NCBI GenBank assembly: GCA_012974315.1
Contig: JAAXQI010000004.1
Location: 1-9,616 of the forward strand
DNA length: 9,616 nt
Source of the DNA: Desulfobacterales bacterium
Lineage (GTDB): Bacteria; Desulfobacterota; Desulfobulbia; Desulfobulbales; BM004
Direction of reading: 5' to 3'
Part shown: one piece after another, positions 1-4,979 of the stretch
How positions within the stretch are numbered: the stretch's first letter is position 1
Layout of the letters: each line of letters starts with the position of its first letter
Program-made: the position numbers and the translations under genes
Notes under the pieces: generated by a model
What the model saw: the letters and a program-made list of their open reading frames with translations, nothing else
Told to the model about the DNA's origin: nothing
Database searches by the model: none

Positions 1-1019
1 ACCATGTCGGCAATCTTGTGTCCCACCGCTATATCGCGCAGAACGCTCAAGTTGGAAAAGCTCGGGGAGCGGAATTTGATCCGGTATGGCTTTGCTCCGC
101 CTTCGGCGATGATATAGATGCCCAGCAGTCCGCGGGCGGTTTCCACCTGGCTGTAGTAACTACCCTGCGGCAGACTATACGCCGCCTGCGCCTTGCTGCG
201 ATAAGGCCCCCCCGGGAAATCCTTCACAGCCTGCTCCAGGATGTGAATAGATTGGGCCATCTCTGCCATTTTCATGCGGTAGCGGTCGAAGCAGCCGCCA
301 ACCGTGCCGATGGGAATATCAAAATCGAAACGGTCATAGATCGAATAGGGATCATTGCGGCGCACGTCATAACTGACGCCCGAGGCCCGCAGCACTGGAC
401 CGGTGCACCCGTAAGAAAGGGCTTTTTCTTTGCTGAGAATGCCGATATCCCTGGTCCTTTCCTGGAAAATGATATTATTGGTCAGCAGGGTATTGTACTC
501 ATCAAGGGCGACGTTCATTATTTCGATTACCTTTTGGATGCGTGGGATAAAGGTATCGGGAACGTCGGCAAAGGAGCCTCCCGGCCGAAAAAAATTCATG
601 GTCAATCTTGCCCCGCACAGTTCCTCAAAAATATCGGTGATTATTTCCCTTTCCTTCCAGCCGTAAAGAAAGGTGGTAATCGCCCCAAGGTCCATGCCAC
701 ATACACCCCACCAGAGCAGATGCGACTGGATTCGCTGCAGTTCGCTGACCATGACCCTGATGTATTCACCCCGCTCCGGCACTCCTATATCAAGGGCCTG
801 TTCTATGGCCAGGCAATAGCCGAGATTATTAATGTGGCTGGAGAGATAATCGAGCCGGTCGGTGAGATGGATGTTCTGCAGGTAGGTCTGGCTTTCCATC
901 ATTTTTTCTATGCCGCGGTGCACGTACCCGAGATGCGGCACGACATCCAGTACACTTTCTCCATTAAGCTTGAGCACCAGGCGCAAGACCCCATGGGTGC
1001 TAGGGTGCTGCGGCCCCAT
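1..1019 (-). CDS. nuoD: NADH-quinone oxidoreductase subunit D (49 kDa), C-terminus cut by window edge
   Basis: Subunit D of the complex I peripheral arm, which forms the quinone pocket together with NuoB. My reading of the minus strand gives about 339 codons without a stop, beginning MGPQHPSTHGVLRL and still open at position 1 at the conserved segment around RDIAVGHKIADMV, so only a short C-terminal tail is probably missing. With the ATG at 1019 as residue 1, His5, His9 and Tyr58 match the quinone-site His and Tyr of Thermus Nqo4 (spacing of 49 residues from His9 to Tyr58, as in His38/Tyr87). The start is odd: an in-frame TAA at 1032-1034 lies four codons upstream, no Shine-Dalgarno is visible, and the usual 10-20 residues before NMGPQHP are lacking. 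The gene lies 48 nt after the nuoBC stop, in the same frame, so translation may be coupled. Identity is certain; the start is not. Confidence 0.95.
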   Translation of the reverse strand, partial: MGPQHPSTHGVLRLVLKLNGESVLDVVPHLGYVHRGIEKMMESQTYLQNIHLTDRLDYLSSHINNLGYCLAIEQALDIGVPERGEYIRVMVSELQRIQSHLLWWGVCGMDLGAITTFLYGWKEREIITDIFEELCGARLTMNFFRPGGSFADVPDTFIPRIQKVIEIMNVALDEYNTLLTNNIIFQERTRDIGILSKEKALSYGCTGPVLRASGVSYDVRRNDPYSIYDRFDFDIPIGTVGGCFDRYRMKMAEMAQSIHILEQAVKDFPGGPYRSKAQAAYSLPQGSYYSQVETARGLLGIYIIAEGGAKPYRIKFRSPSFSNLSVLRDIAVGHKIADM

Positions 1020-1067
1020 GTTGAGGAAGTATTAGCCAAGGGGTATGCGTTGCTCAGCTTCAATGAA

Positions 1068-2306
1068 TTAATATGGCCTTTTTATCACCCGCTCAGGGTC
1101 CTCAAAATCCTTGCGCAGGGGATAACCGGGAAAATCATCCTGCAGGAAGATACGCCGCATGTCCGGATGGTCGGTGAAGCGGATACCGAACAGATCGAAT
1201 ACCTCCCGCTCATGCCATTCCGCTCCCTTGAAAATATCTGAGATTGTGTGTATTTCAGGACGTTCCCTGGGCACCGGGCAGCGCAGGAATACTTTATGCC
1301 CATAACGGGTGGAGAGCAGATGAACCAGGATGTCAAAATGATCCTGCCAGTCAACCGCTGTTACCTGCAGCAACAGATCAATGCCAAGCTCCCTATCCTC
1401 TTTAAGAAAACGCACCAGATCCGTGTACTGCTCCTGTCCTGTTTCCAGGTCAAGAATGTATTCAGACCCCAAACCTGCCACCGTGTCAGGGGTACTATCG
1501 GGTTGCCGGAAAAGGGTGACTGCCGGGAAAGCCCTTTGCACTGACGTCAATACAGCAGCGTTATCATGGCCATTTTTCCTGAATGGTGCCCTGGTCACTG
1601 GCTCAAATCTTTCTTTGGCAAGCCTTTGCGGTTTGGCCGGTTTGTAATCCGGATTTTCAGCCTTAAACCTTTCTCTGGCCAGAAGTTGCGCACTCTCTTT
1701 TTCTTTCTCCTGCGCGGTCCATTCCCGCTTTGCTTTGCTGTGGGCATCAAAAAATGGAGTGTCCAGCACCTTACCGACCTTCCAGGGATTGCGGCGGCCC
1801 TCCTTTCTTATTTTTTTCTGCAGTTCCATGATGCCATAGAGCAATGCCTCAGGCCGTGGTGGACAACCGGGCACATAAACATCCACCGGGATAAGCCGGT
1901 CACCTCCCCTGATCACCGAGTAGGAATCATAGTAAAAGGGGCCGCCGGAAATCGCGCAGGAGCCCATGGCAATGACATACTTGGGCGCCGGCATCTGTTC
2001 GTAGAGGGTGACCAGATTGGGTCCCATTTTTTCAACGATAGTGCCGGCCAGCACGATAAGGTCGGCCTGCCTCGGGGTGGCCCTGGCAACTTCTACGCCA
2101 AAACGGGCCCAATCATGCCGGGAGGAACCCGTCGACATCATTTCCATGGCGCAGCAGGCTGTGCCATAGATAAGTGGCCAGATGGAATTAGCCCTGGCCC
2201 AGGTCACCAGAAATTCGATGGAGTCAACAAGTGTGATCCCGCCTGGGTATTTGTCGAGTATTTCGGCAACCTGTTCGGTTACTCCTGAAGCGCCGCTTAC
2301 TCCCAT
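1068..2306 (-). CDS. nuoBC: Fused NADH-quinone oxidoreductase subunits B and C
   Basis: A single 412-residue protein carrying NuoB and NuoC of complex I. Residues 1 to about 165 are NuoB, with the N2 cluster ligands Cys51-Cys52, Cys117 (GSC) and Cys148 (GCPPRPEAL). Residues about 166-248 are a charged linker. Residues about 250-412 are NuoC, with the family signature WHEREVFDLFGIRF followed by HPDMRRIFLQDDFPGYPLRKDF. The linker holds two similar blocks, LARERFKAE (209-217) and LAKERFEPV (229-237), twenty residues apart. NuoB and NuoC are usually separate; B/C or B/C/D fusions occur in some lineages, while E. coli fuses C and D. The ATG overlaps the end of nuoA by 10 nt. The frame is open without interruption, so the fusion is a property of this sequence rather than of annotation. 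The protein is cytoplasmic, docked on the membrane arm. Confidence 0.95.
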   Translation of the reverse strand: MGVSGASGVTEQVAEILDKYPGGITLVDSIEFLVTWARANSIWPLIYGTACCAMEMMSTGSSRHDWARFGVEVARATPRQADLIVLAGTIVEKMGPNLVTLYEQMPAPKYVIAMGSCAISGGPFYYDSYSVIRGGDRLIPVDVYVPGCPPRPEALLYGIMELQKKIRKEGRRNPWKVGKVLDTPFFDAHSKAKREWTAQEKEKESAQLLARERFKAENPDYKPAKPQRLAKERFEPVTRAPFRKNGHDNAAVLTSVQRAFPAVTLFRQPDSTPDTVAGLGSEYILDLETGQEQYTDLVRFLKEDRELGIDLLLQVTAVDWQDHFDILVHLLSTRYGHKVFLRCPVPRERPEIHTISDIFKGAEWHEREVFDLFGIRFTDHPDMRRIFLQDDFPGYPLRKDFEDPERVIKRPY

Positions 2307-2680
2307 GTCAAAACCCCTTTGCGCCAGGCATATATAAGACCTGCAAAAAGGACGAATACAAAAACAAACAATTCACTGAAAAGAACGATTGGACTGATAC
2401 TGCCATTTTGCCCAGCCACCACAGACTTAAAGATCTTCATGCATGGGAAGAGAAACAACGATTCAATGTCGAAGAGCAAAAAGAGCAGGGCAAAAATATA
2501 AAAGGCGACCTTAAAACGAATCCGGGCGTCGCCAATAGGCTTTTCAGAACACTCATAGGGCTGCACCTTGCGCCAGCCTTCCGGTGAGTGGAAGGCCAGC
2601 ATCTTGGAGGTGATGATCGCACCCCCAACAAACAAGGCGCCTAAAAAAATCGAGAAGCCTATCATTATGTAACTTTCCAT
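2297..2680 (-). CDS. nuoA: NADH-quinone oxidoreductase subunit A
   Basis: Small membrane subunit of complex I, 127 residues from the start chosen here. Three hydrophobic helices are visible: near the N-terminus (IGFSIFLGALFVGGAII), in the middle (AFYIFALLFLLFDIESLFLFP) and at the C-terminus (VLFSELFVFVFVLFAGLIYAW). Between the first two lies the conserved loop YECSEKPIGDARIRFKV, with the Cys and acidic residues typical of NuoA (usual form YECGxxP...R). The frame stays open upstream to a TTG at 2731 and an ATG at 2710, but only the ATG at 2680 has a strong Shine-Dalgarno (GGAGG at 2691-2695, 10 nt spacer), so I start there. It is the first gene of the nuo operon; its stop overlaps nuoBC by 10 nt, suggesting translational coupling. 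A sigma-54 promoter about 160 nt upstream is the best promoter candidate. Confidence 0.93.
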   Translation of the reverse strand: MESYIMIGFSIFLGALFVGGAIITSKMLAFHSPEGWRKVQPYECSEKPIGDARIRFKVAFYIFALLFLLFDIESLFLFPCMKIFKSVVAGQNGSISPIVLFSELFVFVFVLFAGLIYAWRKGVLTWE

Positions 2681-2690
2681 GGTGTAATAT

Positions 2691-2695
2691 CCTCC
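2691..2695 (-). promoter_or_regulatory. Shine-Dalgarno that decides the nuoA start
   Basis: GGAGG on the minus strand, 10 nt before the ATG at 2680. The alternative starts at 2710 (ATG) and 2731 (TTG) have no comparable site, so this fixes a 127-residue NuoA. Confidence 0.75.
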
Positions 2696-2850
2696 AGGGG
2701 TATCTGTCATTGGTGTCCAGAGTGACTTCAACTCTTCAGAAGAAGGGTTATAGAATTGCTTCCCTTTTCACAGTAGACATCGATTGCTTCTATCAGAGCT
2801 ACTTCTATGTGTCTTAGCAGATGCATGGTATTTATTTTGTACTATCTAAC

Positions 2851-2866
2851 TGCAATTAAAGTGCCA
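2851..2866 (-). promoter_or_regulatory. Sigma-54 (-24/-12) promoter for the nuo operon
   Basis: On the minus strand the sequence reads TGGCACTTTAATTGCA: a full TGGCAC -24 element and a full TTGCA -12 element with the diagnostic GG-N10-GC spacing. Against the consensus TGGCACG-N4-TTGCW only the G at position 7 differs. The predicted transcription start is near 2840, giving a leader of about 160 nt before nuoA. A palindromic activator-type site lies 95 bp upstream (2962-2981), with a consensus IHF site between them. That arrangement is classical for sigma-54 promoters. Sequence evidence only. Confidence 0.82.
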
Positions 2867-2883
2867 CGAATTTATAAATCCTG

Positions 2884-2896
2884 TAATATGTTGATT
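2884..2896 (-). promoter_or_regulatory. Candidate IHF binding site
   Basis: On the minus strand the sequence AATCAACATATTA fits the IHF consensus WATCAA-N4-TTR exactly and is followed by an A/T-rich tract on one side. It lies between the nuo sigma-54 promoter and the palindrome at 2962-2981, where IHF bending would bring a bound activator to the promoter. I found no equally good match in the corresponding stretch on the cytochrome side (3451-3544). Short consensus matches occur by chance in AT-rich DNA; the position is what makes it credible. Confidence 0.5.
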
Positions 2897-2961
2897 AATT
2901 TAAAAATTGTACAATGAGTAGAAAACTGCTTTTGGGATTTACGATGAATTCGAGCATTGAT

Positions 2962-2981
2962 TTGTTAAGTTTATGTAACAA
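2962..2981. promoter_or_regulatory. Palindromic activator site, copy 1 (nuo side)
   Basis: TTGTTAAG-TTTA-TGTAACAA. The right arm equals that of the perfect copy at 3431-3450; the left arm differs at two bases. It lies 95 bp upstream of the nuo sigma-54 promoter, at about -122 to -141 from the predicted start, a usual place for an enhancer-binding protein. Confidence 0.65.
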
Positions 2982-3012
2982 TTCGCTTGTATATTATGTC
3001 GGCAGTATCGTT

Positions 3013-3037
3013 TTTGGAAATATTGTATATTTCCAAA
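3013..3037. repeat. Perfect 11-bp inverted repeat with 3-nt centre
   Basis: Arms TTTGGAAATAT and ATATTTCCAAA flank TGT. It is unrelated in sequence to the three GTTACA palindromes. With no T-run following and an A/T-rich stem it is not an intrinsic terminator. It could be the operator of a second regulator acting on the nuo side (about -173 to -197 from the predicted nuo start) or an RNA hairpin ahead of the short open frame that begins at 3060. Confidence 0.6.
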
Positions 3038-3059
3038 GTGCTAATACAACACCAGGCTG

Positions 3060-3179
3060 ATGGATGAACTCCTTGGTTTCTGCGAAATTATGGAGCGATG
3101 CAGGGAGGAGATAAAATGTTTCTCGTCACCTCAAAAGATTAAAGTCATACAGGAACAACTTGAGACATCGGGATGGTAA
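3060..3179 (+). CDS. Possible small protein, 39 residues, unrecognised
   Basis: An ATG-to-TAA frame in the control region, beginning MDELLGFCEIMERC and ending EQLETSGW. It is charged, has no membrane segment or signal peptide, and has three cysteines spaced six residues apart (8, 14, 20). The Shine-Dalgarno is poor. Inside it, in another frame, a very strong Shine-Dalgarno (GGGAGGAG at 3103-3110) precedes an ATG at 3116 that opens only eight codons. Either could be a translated leader or chance. I do not recognise the protein. Confidence 0.2.
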   Translation: MDELLGFCEIMERCREEIKCFSSPQKIKVIQEQLETSGW

Positions 3180-3212
3180 AACGCTAAAAAAATCGCTTTC
3201 AAAGTTAGGATG

Positions 3213-3228
3213 TGGCCCAATAATGGCA
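3213..3228 (+). promoter_or_regulatory. Weak sigma-54-like element
   Basis: TGGCCCAATAATGGCA keeps the GG-N10-GC spacing but departs from consensus at position 5 of the -24 element and within the -12 element. It would start transcription near 3239, inside the control region, where no clear gene follows before 3728. It is listed because it sits at the edge of a GC-rich island, where a short untranslated RNA is conceivable. It is clearly poorer than the two flanking sigma-54 promoters. Confidence 0.25.
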
Positions 3229-3326
3229 CGGTGAAAAGGGGCAGGCCTTGCACCCGCCAACTTTCCCATTCTTAAAATCTTTTCCTATTATTCTAATAGT
3301 AGCCGCGGTACAGGCAGTCAAAAAAA

Positions 3327-3346
3327 ACGTTACAAGAATGTAACGG
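3327..3346. promoter_or_regulatory. Palindromic activator site, copy 2 (distal, cytochrome side)
   Basis: ACGTTACA-AGAA-TGTAACGG. The inner CGTTACA-N4-TGTAACG is a perfect inverted repeat with the same core and spacing as the copy at 3431-3450. The two centres are 104 bp apart, close to ten helical turns, so both could face the same side of the DNA. Confidence 0.65.
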
Positions 3347-3430
3347 TTATGTTTGGCGTAGAGTGCCTAACATCTTAAGATTCAAGCAAAATACCTTCTT
3401 TAGCAAACACTAATAATGAATGAAGCCATG

Positions 3431-3450
3431 TTGTTACAATACTGTAACAA
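3431..3450. promoter_or_regulatory. Palindromic activator site, copy 3 (proximal, cytochrome side)
   Basis: TTGTTACA-ATAC-TGTAACAA, a perfect 8-bp inverted repeat with a 4-nt centre. It ends 94 bp before the cytochrome-operon sigma-54 promoter, about -121 to -140 from the predicted start, mirroring copy 1 on the nuo side. The cognate regulator is not in the window. The NifA-type TGT-N10-ACA does not fit (spacing here is 12). The GTTAC-N6-GTAAC geometry would also allow a CRP/FNR-family protein. Confidence 0.7.
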
Positions 3451-3544
3451 ATCGTGGTGTTTTCAGACAAAGAATAAAGCGGCTGAGATTTCGGGCGGCC
3501 TGATTTTTTTGACAATACAAGCGGTTAATCCCATTCCTGAAAAA

Positions 3545-3560
3545 TGGCATTGGAATTGCA
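3545..3560 (+). promoter_or_regulatory. Sigma-54 (-24/-12) promoter for the cytochrome operon
   Basis: TGGCATTGGAATTGCA: TGGCA at -24 and TTGCA at -12 with GG-N10-GC spacing. It differs from the consensus TGGCACG-N4-TTGCW at positions 6 and 7. The predicted start is near 3571, leaving a 157-nt leader before the first cytochrome gene. Two palindromic sites lie upstream (3431-3450 and 3327-3346). Confidence 0.78.
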
Positions 3561-3727
3561 CATAAATACAGAGGATTAAACAATTTAAAGGGGCAGAGCT
3601 TTATCTCAATAACAATTCATAGGCTTTCAAATAAATTGACAAAATAACTTTTGTACCACAATCGACACATTGTTTATCCAGCAAGTTTACCGTTGTTGAT
3701 CCTTGAAAAGAGGAGGCTAAAGTTTTA

Positions 3728-4204
3728 ATGAAGAATCATGTATTAAGACCACTATGGATAGTCCTCGCAGCAATTGCCGTGTTCATGGTAGTGAGACACT
3801 TCATCGTGCCCGCCGATTTTGGAGTTGAAGAAGGCGGGAACTTTACTTACAATTATCATCGGCTTTCAGCTAATGATGACTGGAAAAACTTCAAGGTAAA
3901 ATACCGGGGCAGGGAGTACTGCCAGGAATGCCATGAAGAAAACGTAGAATCCATTCTCCAATCACCCCATGCGATCATACAATGTGAAAACTGCCACGGG
4001 CCTGCCATTGATCATCCCGATAACCCGGAAGCTCTGGCAATAGATACCAGCAGGGGTCAGTGCCTCAGGTGCCATACCTATTTGCCCTACCCCACCAGCC
4101 AGCGTTCCGAGATCCCTGGTTTTGAAGACCCCGAAGATCATAATCCCGATGAAAATTGCGTTGATTGCCACAATCCGCATAACCCTGATTTGGAGAATAT
4201 GTAA
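3728..4204 (+). CDS. Membrane-anchored tetraheme cytochrome c (CbcS-like)
   Basis: A 158-residue c-type cytochrome. Residues about 9-27 form one hydrophobic helix (LWIVLAAIAVFMVV) with no obvious cleavage site, so it is probably an uncleaved N-terminal anchor with the haem domain in the periplasm. Four CxxCH motifs start at Cys65, Cys86, Cys112 and Cys144; the last lies in CVDCHNPHNP, a common ending in this type. The Shine-Dalgarno is AGGAGG at 3711-3716, with a rather long 11-nt spacer. It is first in the operon and its TAA overlaps the next ATG by one base. Tetraheme, four-cluster ferredoxin and NrfD in this order recall the Geobacter Cbc4 complex (CbcS, CbcT, CbcU), so its likely job is taking electrons from the quinol-oxidising NrfD module. 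Heme count is seen directly; partner assignment is inferred from order. Confidence 0.88.
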   Translation: MKNHVLRPLWIVLAAIAVFMVVRHFIVPADFGVEEGGNFTYNYHRLSANDDWKNFKVKYRGREYCQECHEENVESILQSPHAIIQCENCHGPAIDHPDNPEALAIDTSRGQCLRCHTYLPYPTSQRSEIPGFEDPEDHNPDENCVDCHNPHNPDLENM

Positions 4205-4974
4205 TGAGTTGCTCTCGTCGAGATTTGCTAAAAAACACTTTTAAAACCACCCTGGCCGCGACGTTGCCGCTTTCAGCCTTTAAAATGCTGAGCCCGGCCG
4301 AGGTAAAGGCCTACACAGGTGATTCCTCTATCCGTTGGGTTTTCCTTGTAGACACAAGAAAATGCGTTGGCTGCGGTCTTTGCGTCAAGGCCTGCAAAAA
4401 TGAAAATGAGATCCCATGGGATCCACCAATTTCCAGGACCTGGGTTGAGCGCTATGTCCTCATGAGAAACGGCCGGGCCCATATAGATTCTCCTATGGCT
4501 GGCAGGGACGGATTCACTGATTCAAAGATACGCGAAAACGAAATCCCGCCTGACCAGATTTCCAAGGGCTTTTTCGTACCGAAACTCTGCAACCAGTGTG
4601 AAAAACCGACCTGTGTCCAGGTCTGCCCGGTTGGGGCAACCTACCAGACCCAGGACGGCATAGTACTTGTTGATCGCACATGGTGCATCGGCTGCGGCTA
4701 CTGCATCATGGCATGTCCATACGGCATGCGTTTTTTCCATCCGGTTTATAAAGTGGCAGAAAAATGCACCTTCTGCTACCACCGAATAAAAAAGGGCATG
4801 AAGACAGCCTGCGTGCAAAACTGCCCGTTCGGAGCCCGCCGGATAGGCAACATGAAAAACCCTAATGATCCGGTGACCAAGTTAATTATGAATGAGAGGG
4901 TAGCAGTTTTAAAAGATGAATATGGTACAAAACCCCAGGTCTACTATATCGGCCTGGATACCAACGTGAGGTAA
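4204..4974 (+). CDS. Tat-exported 4x[4Fe-4S] ferredoxin subunit (DmsB/NrfC/CbcT type)
   Basis: A 256-residue electron-transfer subunit. The N-terminus has a twin-arginine signal, SRRDLLK at residues 4-10, followed by a weakly hydrophobic stretch. The four cysteine sets are 54/57/60/64, 129/132/137/141, 161/164/167/171 and 188/191/203/207, enough for four [4Fe-4S] clusters as in DmsB, NrfC and HybA. The last set uses the spaced CTFC...CVQNCP form usual in the family. It overlaps the preceding tetraheme gene by one base and ends 5 nt before the NrfD-like gene. No molybdopterin catalytic subunit lies nearby, so it is probably a relay between the NrfD protein and the tetraheme cytochrome rather than part of a Mo-enzyme. 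The exact partner set is inferred. Confidence 0.92.
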   Translation: MSCSRRDLLKNTFKTTLAATLPLSAFKMLSPAEVKAYTGDSSIRWVFLVDTRKCVGCGLCVKACKNENEIPWDPPISRTWVERYVLMRNGRAHIDSPMAGRDGFTDSKIRENEIPPDQISKGFFVPKLCNQCEKPTCVQVCPVGATYQTQDGIVLVDRTWCIGCGYCIMACPYGMRFFHPVYKVAEKCTFCYHRIKKGMKTACVQNCPFGARRIGNMKNPNDPVTKLIMNERVAVLKDEYGTKPQVYYIGLDTNVR

Positions 4975-4979
4975 TACAA

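Larger units (their letters stand above)
2681..3727. other. Divergent intergenic control region, about 1 kb
   Basis: This stretch separates nuoA (leftward) from the cytochrome operon (rightward). It is AT-rich apart from a more GC-rich island at about 3205-3260. It contains two outward-facing sigma-54 promoters, three copies of a TTGTTACA-N4-TGTAACAA palindrome, a consensus IHF site, a separate 25-bp palindrome (3013-3037), a weaker sigma-54-like match (3213-3228) and at least one short open frame (3060-3179). I see no tRNA or rRNA, no insertion-sequence ends and no clear intrinsic terminator. The two predicted leaders (2681-2840 on minus, 3571-3727 on plus) are each close to 160 nt. Confidence 0.8.

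Noticed and set aside
18..1241. A 407-codon open frame on the plus strand
   Set aside because: It is antisense to nuoD and the end of nuoBC, whose minus-strand translations carry unmistakable complex I motifs; the plus-strand product has no recognisable domain.
1566..2288. A 240-codon open frame on the plus strand
   Set aside because: It is antisense to the NuoB part of nuoBC, including the Cys51-Cys52 and GCPPRPEAL regions; it is a shadow of that conserved coding sequence.
3224..3230. TGGCACG, an exact sigma-54 -24 element on the plus strand
   Set aside because: No GC appears at the required N10 spacing, so there is no -12 element for it. The overlapping weaker match at 3213-3228 is listed instead.
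3431..3450. The palindrome as a NifA-type upstream activator site
   Set aside because: NifA sites are TGT-N10-ACA; here the TGT and ACA are separated by 12 bases, and no nif genes are in view.
3509..3537. TTGACA as a sigma-70 -35 box upstream of the cytochrome operon
   Set aside because: At 16-18 bp spacing the -10 position has no TATAAT-like hexamer, and a much better sigma-54 promoter lies just downstream.
3636..3664. A second TTGACA near the first cytochrome gene
   Set aside because: The hexamer 17 bp downstream is CAATCG, a poor -10 element; TTGACA alone in AT-rich DNA is not enough.
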